Notes: generated from the letters alone by a model not told the origin. A DNA stretch of 64,000 bases from Polaromonas sp. JS666 (GCF_000013865.1 NC_007948.1:434001-498000); one strand, 5' to 3'; shown: positions 36,544 to 45,670, counted from the first letter of the stretch. Program-made: numbers and translations.

Positions 36544-36781
36544 AACCTAGAAACAGCAGTTGACCGCTTGCAAACTTCAGGAAAGCCGTATGCCCATTGA
36601 CTTTCCCCTCTTCGATTGCGTTCACCTTCTGGGTGACAGCGCTATGCGTCCGATTGCACCATGCTCGACGCGCCATGCGGCGTTGCTCCGCCTTGTGGGC
36701 AAGAGCCCACTGCGTTGTCACGCCTTGCCTGGCACGCCGATCACGGCGCACTCGGGCGCATCCAACTGCCGTTTCTAGGTT
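36544..36781 (+). repeat. 238-bp MITE-like element, copy 2
   Basis: AACCTAGAAACAGCAGTTG on the left, CAACTGCCGTTTCTAGGTT on the right. By eye about 14 of 238 bases differ from copy 1, with no indels; the change in the left end (CTGG to CTAG) is matched by a change in the right end (CCAG to CTAG). Ends 15 bases before the next gene. Confidence 0.85.
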
Positions 36782-36796
36782 GAAAGAACTTCCACC

Positions 36797-37603
36797 ATGT
36801 TCCAACTTGAAAAACCCGAGCGCCTGCTGTGGGGCGCTGTGCTGGTGTTGCTGCTCGCGGCCGTCGCCGGGCCGTTTGTGGCAGAGCCAGCCCACGCGCA
36901 TGACCTTGCCGATCAGCGAGCGTGGGGGCGTATTCCCTTCACGCTGAATGTGCTGAGCAACCTGCCGTTTGCGCTGTGGGGTGCGGCGGGCCTGGGCTGT
37001 CTTGTGTGGCGGCGTCGGGCTACCGGGCCCGTTGGCCTCACAGCGCGGCACGGCCTGGCGGCCCTGTTCTTTACCGGCCTGCTGGCCACGGCGGCAACTT
37101 CTGCGTGGTACCACTGGCAGCCCGATGACCTGGGCCTGGCGGTGGACCGCTTGGGCATGGCCGTTGCTTTTGCCGGCTTGCTGGGGCTGGCCGCTGCCGA
37201 GCGCGTCAGTGCCCGTGCAGGTCTCGCCCTGGGCGCGGCGATGCTGGTGCTGGGGCCCTGCGCCGTCGGAGTCTGGCTGAGCTCGGGCAATGCGCTGCCG
37301 TGGGGCCTCCTGCAGTTCGGCGGCATGGGCCTGATTGTCTGGCTGGCCTGCCTGCCGCCGCTGGCTGATGAGATTCCCATGGCGTCAGGGGATTCGCCCA
37401 TTCGCTGGGCGACAGTCGTTGCCATATATGCGTTGGCAAAACTCTTTGAGTTCGGAGATCAGCTGGTCTTTGACTGGACGGGCCACCTCGTGTCGGGCCA
37501 CAGCCTGAAACATGTGGTGGCGAGTTGTACCGCGTGGCCGGTGGTGGCTGCGCTGATACCCACGCGGAAAACCAAGGCAGAATCCCTGCAGATCACCGCC
37601 TGA
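36797..37603 (+). CDS. CREST/ceramidase-like integral membrane protein
   Basis: 268 residues, about seven membrane helices. The spaced residues of the CREST hydrolase superfamily are present: Ser in ATSAWYHWQPDDLGLAVDRLGM with the YH and D pairs, and the C-terminal HLVSGHSLKHVVAS with three histidines, suggesting a zinc amide hydrolase site in the membrane. Bacterial members are mostly uncharacterised. The MITE copy 2 ends 15 bases upstream, so it supplies the leader. Confidence 0.7.
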   Translation: MFQLEKPERLLWGAVLVLLLAAVAGPFVAEPAHAHDLADQRAWGRIPFTLNVLSNLPFALWGAAGLGCLVWRRRATGPVGLTARHGLAALFFTGLLATAATSAWYHWQPDDLGLAVDRLGMAVAFAGLLGLAAAERVSARAGLALGAAMLVLGPCAVGVWLSSGNALPWGLLQFGGMGLIVWLACLPPLADEIPMASGDSPIRWATVVAIYALAKLFEFGDQLVFDWTGHLVSGHSLKHVVASCTAWPVVAALIPTRKTKAESLQITA

Positions 37604-37683
37604 GCCAACAGGATCTGCCGCCGGGGGCCATGCCTTTTGCCACGGCTACACCGCCAGCCATAAAACGAACTGAGGAGTCCCGC

Positions 37684-39645
37684 ATGAGTGTTGATACCAG
37701 CGCCCTGGTAGCCCCGCCGGCCGCCCACGAGCACCCGAACCAGTTCGCGCTGCTCAAGCAGCGCCGCTTCGCGCCTTTTTTCTGGACGCAGTTTTCGGGG
37801 GCGGCCAACGACAACCTGTTCAAGTTCGCCTTCACCGTGATGGTGACCTACCAGCTCAGTGTGAGCTGGCTGCCGCCGGCACTGGCGGGGCTGGTGATCG
37901 GGGCGCTGTTCATCCTGCCTTTCCTGCTGTTTTCGGCCACCAGCGGGCAACTCACCGACAAGTTCGAAAAAACCCGCGTGATCCGCTTCGTCAAGAACCT
38001 GGAAGTGGTGATCATGCTGATCGCGGCGGCCGGGTTCATGAGCAACAACGCCAACGTCCAGGTGCCCGTGCTGTTGGGCTGCACGTTCCTGATGGGGCTG
38101 CATTCGACAATCTTCGGCCCGGTCAAGTTCGCCTACCTGCCGCAGGCGCTCAATGAGCGCGAGCTGACCGGCGGCAACGGCATGGTCGAGATGGGGACTT
38201 TTGTGGCCATCTTGCTGGGCCAGGTCGTGGGCGGCCTGATGGTGGCCGTGCCCCAGGTCGGGCCGGACTATGTGGCCATCGCCTGCGTGTTGCTCGCCCT
38301 GGTCGGCCGGGCTGTCTCGCAGTTCATTCCGCTCACGCCAGCGACAGACCCGGGCCTCAGGATCAACTGGAACCCCGTGACGGAAACCTGGCGCAACCTC
38401 AGGCTCGCCCGCGACAACGTGGTGGTGTTCCGCTCCATGCTGGGGATCAGCTGGATGTGGTTCTTTGGCGCGGTGTTTTTGAGCCAGTTCCCGAGTTTTG
38501 CCAAAGAGGTGCTGCACGGCAACGAGCAGGTGGCGTCTTTGCTGCTGGTCGTGTTCTCCATCGGTATTGCCACCGGGTCGCTGTTGTGCGAAGTGCTCAG
38601 CAAGCGACACGTTGAAATAGGACTGGTGCCGGTGGGCGCCATCGGCATGAGCGTGTTTGCGGTGGATCTCTACTTCGCATCGCGCGGCCTGCCTCCGGCG
38701 CCCGTCATGAGCGTGGGCGCGTTCATGCTGCATCAGGCGCACTGGCGCGTCATGATCGACCTGGCGCTGCTGAGCCTTTTCGCTGGCCTGTACAGCGTGC
38801 CCATGTATGCCTTGATCCAGCTGCGCAGCCCACCCACCCACCGGGCCCGCATCATCGCGGCCAACAACATCCTCAATGCGCTGTTCATGATCGTCAGCGC
38901 CATCCTGGCTGGCGCGCTGCTCAAGTCCGGATTCAGCATTCCGCAGATCTTCCTGCTTGTGGGGCTGGCCAATGCGGTGGTGGGGTTCTATATCTTCCTG
39001 CTGGTGCCGGAATATCTGTTGCGCTTTATCGCGCTGGTCGCGTCGCGCCTGGTCTACCGCTTCAAGATACAGGGCGATGACAACATCCCGGCGCAGGGCG
39101 CTGCCGTGCTGACCTGCAACCACGTCAGCTTCGTCGACCCGGTGCTGCTGATGGCTGCCAGCCCGCGGCCGATTTATTTCCTGATGGACCACCGCATTTT
39201 CAAAATGCCGGTGCTGGGCTGGCTGTTCCGGCTGGCCAAGGCGATTCCGATTGCGCCGCGCGCGGAAGATCCGGTGGCCTATGAAGCCGCGTTCGAGGCG
39301 GCTGCCAGGGTCCTGCGCAATGGTGATTTGCTGGCCATCTTCCCCGAGGGGGGCATCACCAGGGATGGCGAGCTCCAGGTGTTCAAGGCCGGCATCATGA
39401 AAATCCTCGAGAACGCCGAGCGCGATGGCCTCAGCGTGCCGGTCATTCCGATGGCTTTAACCAACCTGTGGGGCTCATTCTTCAGCCGGGTGGAGCAGGT
39501 GCGCGGCGAACAGGTGGCGATGGTGCGGCCCTTCCGGCGCGGTCTTTTCAGCCGGGTCGGCCTGAATGCAGGGCCCGCCATCGCGCCTGCCGACGTGCAA
39601 CCGGAAGCGCTGCGAACACGCGTGGCCGCTCTCATGGATGCCTGA
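37684..39645 (+). CDS. MFS transporter fused to PlsC-type acyltransferase
   Basis: 653 residues. Residues 25-430 form a 12-helix LplT-like transporter (FWTQFSGAANDNLFKFAF, FGPVKFAYLPQ); the rest is a glycerolipid acyltransferase with NHVSFVD (HX4D at 480-485) and FPEGGIT (553-559). This resembles the LplT-Aas lysophospholipid repair system but without an acyl-ACP synthetase domain. Likely flips lysophospholipid inward and reacylates it. GAGGAG precedes the ATG at 37684. Confidence 0.9.
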   Translation: MSVDTSALVAPPAAHEHPNQFALLKQRRFAPFFWTQFSGAANDNLFKFAFTVMVTYQLSVSWLPPALAGLVIGALFILPFLLFSATSGQLTDKFEKTRVIRFVKNLEVVIMLIAAAGFMSNNANVQVPVLLGCTFLMGLHSTIFGPVKFAYLPQALNERELTGGNGMVEMGTFVAILLGQVVGGLMVAVPQVGPDYVAIACVLLALVGRAVSQFIPLTPATDPGLRINWNPVTETWRNLRLARDNVVVFRSMLGISWMWFFGAVFLSQFPSFAKEVLHGNEQVASLLLVVFSIGIATGSLLCEVLSKRHVEIGLVPVGAIGMSVFAVDLYFASRGLPPAPVMSVGAFMLHQAHWRVMIDLALLSLFAGLYSVPMYALIQLRSPPTHRARIIAANNILNALFMIVSAILAGALLKSGFSIPQIFLLVGLANAVVGFYIFLLVPEYLLRFIALVASRLVYRFKIQGDDNIPAQGAAVLTCNHVSFVDPVLLMAASPRPIYFLMDHRIFKMPVLGWLFRLAKAIPIAPRAEDPVAYEAAFEAAARVLRNGDLLAIFPEGGITRDGELQVFKAGIMKILENAERDGLSVPVIPMALTNLWGSFFSRVEQVRGEQVAMVRPFRRGLFSRVGLNAGPAIAPADVQPEALRTRVAALMDA

Positions 39646-39647
39646 AA

Positions 39648-39698
39648 GTATCAAAAACTGATACCGAGAGACCATTTCATGGTAACTGTATCGGTATC
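39648..39698. promoter_or_regulatory. Inverted repeats with GTATC/GATAC half-sites
   Basis: GTATC-N7-GATAC at 39648-39664 and GTATCGGTATC at 39688-39698, upstream of the yiaA-like gene. The half-sites match the palindromes upstream of the XRE gene at 36453-36495. The two blocks also pair with each other (GATACCGA with TCGGTATC). Confidence 0.4.
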
Positions 39699-39760
39699 TG
39701 CGTGAAGTTTTGGGGCGCCGCGGCACATTACATGCACCGCAACAACCTCAAAGGTTTTTT

Positions 39761-40216
39761 ATGCAGACGCTGATACACCGTGACTCCAGGCCCTGGCAAC
39801 TGCAGGTCTGGGTTTCTTTCCTGATCGCTGTTTTCCTCTGTGCCGTGGGGCTGTCGTACCTGCCCGGCCAGGACCTGGACCGCGCCTTCATGGTGATGGG
39901 TTACTTGTTCTGCCTGTCGGCGGCTTTCGTGCTGGCCAAGCATGTGCGTGACCACGAGAACAGCCGGGCCGATACGCCGATGTTCAGGCTGGTGGTGTGG
40001 GGCGGCTTCTTCCTGGCCATGTCACTGACCGGCTGGGGCTTGTGGCGCATGGAGATCAACGAAACCTACAAGGCCTTCCTGGGCGTGAGCTGGCTTTACC
40101 TGATCACCTGCAGCTTCACGCTGGCCAAGACCCTGCGCGATAAACACGAAGCCGATTTGAGCGAAGCCCGGATGGCGGCCGGCCGCCAGTCGCGTGGCGG
40201 TGCGGACGCTGGCTGA
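39761..40216 (+). CDS. YiaA/YiaB two-helix domain membrane protein
   Basis: 151 residues, four membrane helices in two repeated pairs. The first pair WQLQVWVSFLIAVFLCAVG and DRAFMVMGYLFCLSAAFVLAKHVRD, the second FRLVVWGGFFLAMSLTGWG and KAFLGVSWLYLITCSFTLAKTLRDK, match the YiaAB domain. Function unknown. AAAGG precedes the ATG at 39761. Probably first gene of a run of four on plus. Confidence 0.82.
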   Translation: MQTLIHRDSRPWQLQVWVSFLIAVFLCAVGLSYLPGQDLDRAFMVMGYLFCLSAAFVLAKHVRDHENSRADTPMFRLVVWGGFFLAMSLTGWGLWRMEINETYKAFLGVSWLYLITCSFTLAKTLRDKHEADLSEARMAAGRQSRGGADAG

Positions 40217-40277
40217 ACCGGCTGACTGCCGGCAACGACATCAACTTCAACTCAACATCGATCTTCTGGAGCGATTC

Positions 40278-40736
40278 ATGAAAAGCAAATTAGCGAGTCT
40301 TTTGATAGCTGTCAGCACCATGCTGATGGTTGCTGCCGTCCCCCTCCGCGCCAATGCGCAGTCGGAGGTGGCGGCCCTGAGCGCGGTCTCGGCCCTGCCG
40401 GTGGCCTCGGTGGTGGTTGGCGCCAGCGTGGCCGCCGGCGCCGTGGTGGCCGTGCCCGTCATGCTCTCCACCGCAGGCGCCGTGCTGGTGGTCAAAACGG
40501 TGGAGAGCACCGCGCGCGGCACCGTCTACGTGCTGGAAAGCGCTTCCGATGGCGCCCGTGCCAGCATTGAGGTGGTGGGCCAAGGCCTTGCCGGTGCGTC
40601 CCTGGTGGCCGGGACCGCGCTGACTGTCAGTGTGATTGGCGCCGGTGTGGTGTTGTCCGCCGCAGGTGAGGCGATTGCCTTCCTCCCCAACGCGCTGGGC
40701 CGCGCCTTGCTGCACAACGAGCGCCTGACCCACTGA
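40278..40736 (+). CDS. Small secreted Ala/Val/Gly-rich protein
   Basis: 152 residues. Signal peptide ends PLRANA before QSEVA. The mature part is nearly all Ala, Val, Gly and Ser with two or three long hydrophobic runs (VVVGASVAAGAVVAVPVML, LTVSVIGAGVVLSAAGEAI), so it may insert in a membrane after export. No family recognised. GGAG precedes the ATG; the DUF2145 gene follows in 53 bases. Confidence 0.65.
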   Translation: MKSKLASLLIAVSTMLMVAAVPLRANAQSEVAALSAVSALPVASVVVGASVAAGAVVAVPVMLSTAGAVLVVKTVESTARGTVYVLESASDGARASIEVVGQGLAGASLVAGTALTVSVIGAGVVLSAAGEAIAFLPNALGRALLHNERLTH

Positions 40737-40789
40737 CCTGCCGACCCAGGTAACCATCAAGCAAGCCATCAAGAAAGAGAAGGCCCATC

Positions 40790-41617
40790 ATGAATTGCCC
40801 AACGAGTTGTCTCACGAATCACCTGGGTGTCGGCTTGCTGGCGGCGGCCTTGCTGGCCGCGCCTGCCGCCCATGCGGGCCGCTCCTGCGAAACCGGAAAA
40901 CCCACCACCCGCACGGTCGAGCGCGGCCTGACGCTGGCCGGGAAAACGCTGGCCTCGCTCAATGCCAGTGGCCAGAAAGTGGTGGTGCTGGCGCGCGCCG
41001 GGCAGGACCTGAGCAAGTATGGGGTGCGCTACTCGCACCTGGGGCTGGCCTACCAGCAAAGCGATGGCCAGGGCGGCAGCACCTGGCGCGTGCTGCACAA
41101 GCTCAACGAGTGCGGCACCAGCGGATCGGCCATTTACCGCCAGGGGCTCGGTGAGTTCTTTCTGGACGATTTATGGCGTTTTGAAGCCGCCTGGCTGCCG
41201 CTCACGCCCGAGGCGCAGGCGCGCCTGCTGAGCCTGCTGCAGGACCCGGGCCGTGCGCTCAGCCTGCACCACAAGCCCTACAGCATCGTGAGCTACGCCT
41301 GGGGCCGCAAGTACCAGCAGTCCAACCAGTGGGCGATTGAAACCCTGGCCGCCGCCATGGAGCCCGGCGTCAACTCGCGCGAGCGGGCGCAAGCCTGGCT
41401 GCAGTTCAAGGCCTATGAACCGGCGGTGCTCAGGATTGGCCCACTGACGCGGCTGGGCGGGCGCCTGACTGCCGCCAATGTGGCGTTCGACGACCATCCC
41501 AATGACAAGCGCTTTTCCGACCGCATCGAGACCGTCACCGTCGACTCGGTGTTTGACTGGCTGCCGCGGGCGCAGCTGGCGGCACCGGGCCAAACCCCGA
41601 CAATCGTCAAACTTTAA
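40790..41617 (+). CDS. Exported DUF2145-family protein
   Basis: 275 residues with a signal peptide ending AAHAG. The block GQKVVVLARAGQDLSKYGVRYSHLGLAY and HKPYSIVSYAWGRKYQQSNQW fit DUF2145, a family limited mainly to Proteobacteria; a conserved YSH and later S/N/W residues recall NlpC/P60-like peptidase layout, but no catalytic set is certain. AGAAGG precedes the ATG. Sits between the Ala/Val-rich protein and a membrane zinc-ribbon protein. Confidence 0.8.
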   Translation: MNCPTSCLTNHLGVGLLAAALLAAPAAHAGRSCETGKPTTRTVERGLTLAGKTLASLNASGQKVVVLARAGQDLSKYGVRYSHLGLAYQQSDGQGGSTWRVLHKLNECGTSGSAIYRQGLGEFFLDDLWRFEAAWLPLTPEAQARLLSLLQDPGRALSLHHKPYSIVSYAWGRKYQQSNQWAIETLAAAMEPGVNSRERAQAWLQFKAYEPAVLRIGPLTRLGGRLTAANVAFDDHPNDKRFSDRIETVTVDSVFDWLPRAQLAAPGQTPTIVKL

Positions 41618-41661
41618 TCTTGTCATTCGGTCCGACTGCTTCAAACAAAAAGGAACCCATC

Positions 41662-42732
41662 ATGAGCAAAGGTTTGCGACTCTCCGAAAAATGGTTTCAC
41701 CGCGGCCTGTGGCTGGTGGCGCTGGTGTTTGCCGGTTTCCTGATCGGGCTGGGCGGCACCGTGGTAGGCGATCTGCCCAAGGTGGAAAAGCGGCTCTCGC
41801 TCGACGACTTCATGGACCCGGCCACCACGACTGCCCTGCGCACGGCGATCAAAACCGCCACACGTGCCGAGCAGGACGCCCAAAGTGCTTTGGAGCAGGC
41901 GCAGCTCAAGCGCCGCGCCGCGCAGGCCGATTCGGCGGCGGCCCGCGACACCTTCAACAACTGGCTGGCCACGCGCCGTGCCACGCAGCTGGCCGACCAG
42001 GACCCCGAATTGATCGAACGGACCCGGGCGCTGGACGCGCTGAAAGCCCGCGAGCGCGCCACCGGCGTCGCCGTGGAGGCGCAGCAGCAGGCCGCGCTGG
42101 ACGCGCGGCAGGCGGCCGCACGCGAACGCGGCAAACTCGCCGAACTGCAGGAAGTGGCCCAAAAGCTGCTCAATGCCGAATACCGCCGCGTGGAGTTGCG
42201 CGTCTTTTTGTACCGCCTGGCGCTGACCTTGCCGCTGCTGGTGGCCGCCGGCTGGCTGTTTGCGAAAAAGCGCAAGAGCACCTACTGGCCCTTTGTCTGG
42301 GGCTTCATCATCTTTGCGCTGTTCGCGTTTTTCGTCGAGCTGGTGCCCTACCTGCCCAGCTATGGCGGCTATGTGCGCTACATCGTCGGCATTGTGGTGA
42401 CGGCGCTGGTGGGGCGGCAGGCGATTATTTCGCTCAATCGCTACCTCGAAAAACAGAAACTCGCGGAGCAATTACCCGACGCACAGCGCCGCGAAGAGCT
42501 GAGTTATGACACGGCGCTGACGCGGCTGTCCAAGGCTGTGTGCCCGGGATGCGAGCGGGCGGTAGACCTCAAGAACCCGGAGATCGATTTTTGCCCGCAT
42601 TGCGGCATCGGCCTGTTCGACCACTGCTTCAAATGCAGCACCCGCAAGAGCGCTTTTGCCAGGTTCTGCCACGCCTGCGGTGCCAGCGGCGAGCAGGCCA
42701 GGCCCGCGCCACCGGTGGCCTCAGCGGCCTGA
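41662..42732 (+). CDS. Membrane protein with periplasmic coiled coil and C-terminal zinc ribbons
   Basis: 356 residues. A first helix at about 14-33 is followed by a 140-residue coiled coil rich in Ala/Glu/Arg/Gln, then three helices at about 185-255 and a cytosolic tail ending in four CxxC pairs (CPGC, CPHC, CFKC, CHAC), enough for two zinc ribbons. No family recognised. AAGGA precedes the ATG at 41662. Last gene of the four-gene run; a clear terminator follows. Confidence 0.75.
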   Translation: MSKGLRLSEKWFHRGLWLVALVFAGFLIGLGGTVVGDLPKVEKRLSLDDFMDPATTTALRTAIKTATRAEQDAQSALEQAQLKRRAAQADSAAARDTFNNWLATRRATQLADQDPELIERTRALDALKARERATGVAVEAQQQAALDARQAAARERGKLAELQEVAQKLLNAEYRRVELRVFLYRLALTLPLLVAAGWLFAKKRKSTYWPFVWGFIIFALFAFFVELVPYLPSYGGYVRYIVGIVVTALVGRQAIISLNRYLEKQKLAEQLPDAQRREELSYDTALTRLSKAVCPGCERAVDLKNPEIDFCPHCGIGLFDHCFKCSTRKSAFARFCHACGASGEQARPAPPVASAA

Positions 42733-42768
42733 GCCTCTGAAGCCGGACTCAGAGGCTTAGAGTTTTTC
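42732..42768 (+). terminator. Intrinsic terminator after the zinc-ribbon gene
   Basis: AGCCTCTGA and TCAGAGGCT form a 9-bp stem around an 8-base loop, then TAGAGTTTTT. The stem begins at the last base of the stop codon. Confidence 0.78.
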
Positions 42769-42779
42769 GAAGCGACGGC

Positions 42780-42816
42780 ATTTCCTCCCTCGCCCCTTTG
42801 GGGAGAGGGAGGAAAT
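42780..42816. repeat. Long GC-rich hairpin of a common intergenic type
   Basis: ATTTCCTCCCTC pairs with GAGGGAGGAAAT, with an inner CCCC/GGGG pair and one mismatch. The CCCTC-CCCCTTTGGGG-GAGGG type is frequent between genes in Proteobacteria. It lies between two convergent transcripts and may protect or end them. Confidence 0.55.
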
Positions 42817-42834
42817 CGAAAAACCCTCACTCTC

Positions 42835-43836
42835 TCAGACCGGGCGGCCGAAGAATGGGTAGGCCGGGTCGTTGTAGCCCGGGCTGGAGGCGTGGCCGGG
42901 CACCACCAGGCCGTTGATGAAGGCCTCGTCGTCCGGCGTGAGCTTCAGCTCCGTGGCGGCGTACACGTCTTCCAGGTGCGCCAGCGTGCGCGGGCCGACG
43001 ATCACGGAGCTGATCAGGGGGTTGGTCAGCACCCAGGCTGCGGCGAATTGCCCGGGGACCAAGCCCTTTGCTTCGCAGTGCACCTTGATTTTCTGGGCGA
43101 TCACCAGCGATTCCTCGCGGAACTCGGTTTCCAGAATGCGTTTGTCGCCGCTGCCGGCGCGCGTGCCCTCGGCCGGCGGCTGGCCGGGCGGGTACTTGCC
43201 CGTGAGCACGCCGCGCGCCAGCGGGCTGTAGGGCACGACGCCCAGCCCGTAATGGCCGCAGGCCGGCAGGATTTCCACTTCCGGCCCGCGGTTGAGCAGG
43301 TTGTAATAAGGCTGGCACACGGCCGGCGGCGGCACACCCAGCTCTTTGCAGAGGCGCGCGACCTCGGCAATGCGCCAGCCGCGGAAGTTGGACAGGCCGA
43401 AGCTGCGGATCTTGCCCAGGCGGATCAGGTCGCCCAGCGCACGCACCGCTTCTTCGAGGTTGGCCTCGTGGTAGTCGCGGTGCAGGTACAGGATGTCGAG
43501 GTAGTCGGTTTGCAGCCGGGCCAGAATCGCGTCGGTTTCCTGCATCAGCCAGCGCCGCGAGTAATGGCCTTCGTTGACGGCCTCGCTGACCGGGTTGCCC
43601 AGCTTGCTGGCCAGCACCCAGTGGTGGCGCTGGCCGGCGAGCAGCTTGCCGACGTCTTTTTCCGATTGGCCCTTGTTGTACACGTCGGCCGTGTCGATGA
43701 AGTTGAGCCCCTGCTCGCGCGCCGAGGCCACGATGCGCGCCGCCTCGTCAAAAGGCGTCTGCTGGCCGAACATCATGGTGCCCAGGCAGAGGGTGGAGAC
43801 TTTGAGGTTGCTGGTTCCGAGGCGGCGGTATTGCAT
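42835..43836 (-). CDS. Aldo/keto reductase
   Basis: 333 residues, TIM-barrel. The catalytic tetrad is Asp48 and Tyr53 (FIDTADVYNKG), Lys78 (ASKLGNP) and His119 (LYLHRDYH); the NADP-binding end has SSVIVGPRTLAHLED. Resembles the YajO/potassium channel beta-subunit branch. Start at 43836 has AAGGAA. Physiological substrate unknown. Confidence 0.92.
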   Translation of the reverse strand: MQYRRLGTSNLKVSTLCLGTMMFGQQTPFDEAARIVASAREQGLNFIDTADVYNKGQSEKDVGKLLAGQRHHWVLASKLGNPVSEAVNEGHYSRRWLMQETDAILARLQTDYLDILYLHRDYHEANLEEAVRALGDLIRLGKIRSFGLSNFRGWRIAEVARLCKELGVPPPAVCQPYYNLLNRGPEVEILPACGHYGLGVVPYSPLARGVLTGKYPPGQPPAEGTRAGSGDKRILETEFREESLVIAQKIKVHCEAKGLVPGQFAAAWVLTNPLISSVIVGPRTLAHLEDVYAATELKLTPDDEAFINGLVVPGHASSPGYNDPAYPFFGRPV

Positions 43837-43879
43837 GGTCAGTTCCTTGTTGAAAAAAAGGTGGGGCGCCAGACGGCGC

Positions 43880-45670
43880 TCAGGGTGTGAGCCGTTCGAC
43901 CAGGTACTCTTTGGCATACAGGTAGGTCTCGGGCGTTCTGAAGACGGCCAGCAGGCCTTCATTCGCGTCCTGCCGCGAGCGCAGGTCCCAGCGTTCGTCG
44001 ACGATGCGGCACGCGTCACAGGGTTTCTGCCCGACCCGGCGCTGCACCAGGGCATAGCGCGTGCTGTTGAGCAGGGCGTTGACATCCTGGTAGTCCACCG
44101 GTTGCGCCGCGAAGTAGGGGACAATTTTTGCGCCGGGAATGATGAACTCGTAACGCTCAAAGTGACCGTTGAAGTTGCTGGGGACAGACACGGCCTGGCC
44201 TTTGAGCAGGGCGTTGGTCTCTGCGCGGAAGTGGCCGATGTCTCCGTTGAACGGCGCGGTGGCCCAGGCCAGCGCAAACAATACGGCGAACCCGGCCGCG
44301 GCGGCAATCGGGCGGGTCAACTCTTTTTGGGCCATGCCGATGACGCAGGCTGCGGCGAGGGCTGCCAGGAACAGCCAGAACAGCGGCGAATAAAGCCAGC
44401 CGGTTTGCGTGGCGCGCACCGCACCGAATCCGATCAGGCCCATGGCGAGGGCGCCCAGCAGGCAGAGCGCCAGGGCGATGCTGAACCAGAGGCGCGCAAT
44501 GCGGCTCCAGTACAGCGCCATCAGGATCGCGAGGGCTGGCATGGCCGGTATCAGGTAGCGGGCAGACCGCTGGTTGGGCAGGAGGAACACCAGCGCCAGC
44601 GCCAGCAGCCAGAGCCACAGGACTTTTTCGGCATCGCTGACGGGCACACCCTGACGGTAACTGCGCCAGGCGGTCCAGATGCAGCCGACCGCGACGGGCA
44701 GCAAAAACCCGGCGTTTGAAAAGTAGCCCGTGATGATCGTCAGAAACCCGCCGCTGCCGCGCAAAGCAACCTTGAAGTAGCCGGGTGATGACTTGAATTT
44801 TCCGGCGTTTTCGCCAACCACAAACTCGCGCCACACCTCGCCCGGTTGCGGGTCAACGGCGAACCACAAGCCAAACACCGCCAGGGCGATTGCGCAGATG
44901 GCGGCGACCTTGATGGTGTCGATGACGATGCCGCGCCGGAAAATCTGCCAGGGGGCTTGCCGGGCGCCCAGCACCTGGTAGCACAGCGCCAGGCCGAAGC
45001 CGACCGGCACCACCATGGTGAAGGATTTGTAGAGGCAACCGATGCCGATGGTGATTCCTGCGAGCAGTGGAAACTTCCAGCGCGAGGCCAGCAGTTTTGC
45101 CGGGGACCAGGCGAGGGCAAAAAACACACCGAACAGCCAGAAGGTTTCGGGCGCGCTGGTGAGGTAGGGCCGGCCATAACGGTAGCTGCTCAAAAAAGAG
45201 AGATAAGCCAGCGCAGCAATCGCGCCCAGGGTGATCGCCCGGCTGCTGCGGTCCGCGGCCGTCGCGGCGCCGGGGCTTGCCTCCGGGGCGGGCGTGGCCT
45301 CACTGCGAACCACCTTCCAGGTCAGCAGGCCCACCATGAGCGCAATCGCCCAGGAATAGACCACGCTGGGCAGGCGCAGGTTGAGCAGCGTCCAGTGCTC
45401 GCCCCAGCCGCCCGCCGCCATCGCCTGCCAGAACAGCAGCGGTGGCTTGGTGTTGCGCATGAAGTCGTAAGAGCTGACCAGCGGCAGCCACCGGCCGGTT
45501 TCCGCCGTCAGGCGCGCGATGTGGGCGTACACCAGCTCATCGCCGAGGCGGGGAATATGGTCGCCGCCCAGGCCAAACAGGTAGCCCAGCGCAACAGCGA
45601 CGGCAAGCGCTATCCAGAGGAAGTGGGCGGGAAGGCGGGGCTTCAGTGGCTCAGGGCTTGTCATGGACAT
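43880..45670 (-). CDS. ArnT/GT39-type membrane glycosyltransferase
   Basis: 596 residues with about 12 membrane helices. The first periplasmic loop has GDELVYAHIARLTAETGRW and RNTKPPLLFWQ, which carry the acidic catalytic residues and lipid-sugar contact of ArnT/PMT-type enzymes using a polyprenyl-phosphate sugar. The C-terminal soluble part contains the CDACR cysteine pair. The start overlaps the gtrA-like gene by 20 bases, so the flippase and transferase are coupled; likely modifies lipid A or a surface glycan. Confidence 0.88.
   Translation of the reverse strand: MSMTSPEPLKPRLPAHFLWIALAVAVALGYLFGLGGDHIPRLGDELVYAHIARLTAETGRWLPLVSSYDFMRNTKPPLLFWQAMAAGGWGEHWTLLNLRLPSVVYSWAIALMVGLLTWKVVRSEATPAPEASPGAATAADRSSRAITLGAIAALAYLSFLSSYRYGRPYLTSAPETFWLFGVFFALAWSPAKLLASRWKFPLLAGITIGIGCLYKSFTMVVPVGFGLALCYQVLGARQAPWQIFRRGIVIDTIKVAAICAIALAVFGLWFAVDPQPGEVWREFVVGENAGKFKSSPGYFKVALRGSGGFLTIITGYFSNAGFLLPVAVGCIWTAWRSYRQGVPVSDAEKVLWLWLLALALVFLLPNQRSARYLIPAMPALAILMALYWSRIARLWFSIALALCLLGALAMGLIGFGAVRATQTGWLYSPLFWLFLAALAAACVIGMAQKELTRPIAAAAGFAVLFALAWATAPFNGDIGHFRAETNALLKGQAVSVPSNFNGHFERYEFIIPGAKIVPYFAAQPVDYQDVNALLNSTRYALVQRRVGQKPCDACRIVDERWDLRSRQDANEGLLAVFRTPETYLYAKEYLVERLTP

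Noticed and set aside
37459..39192. 577-codon open frame on minus across the MFS-acyltransferase gene
   Set aside because: His/Gln/Arg-rich shadow typical of high-GC coding DNA.
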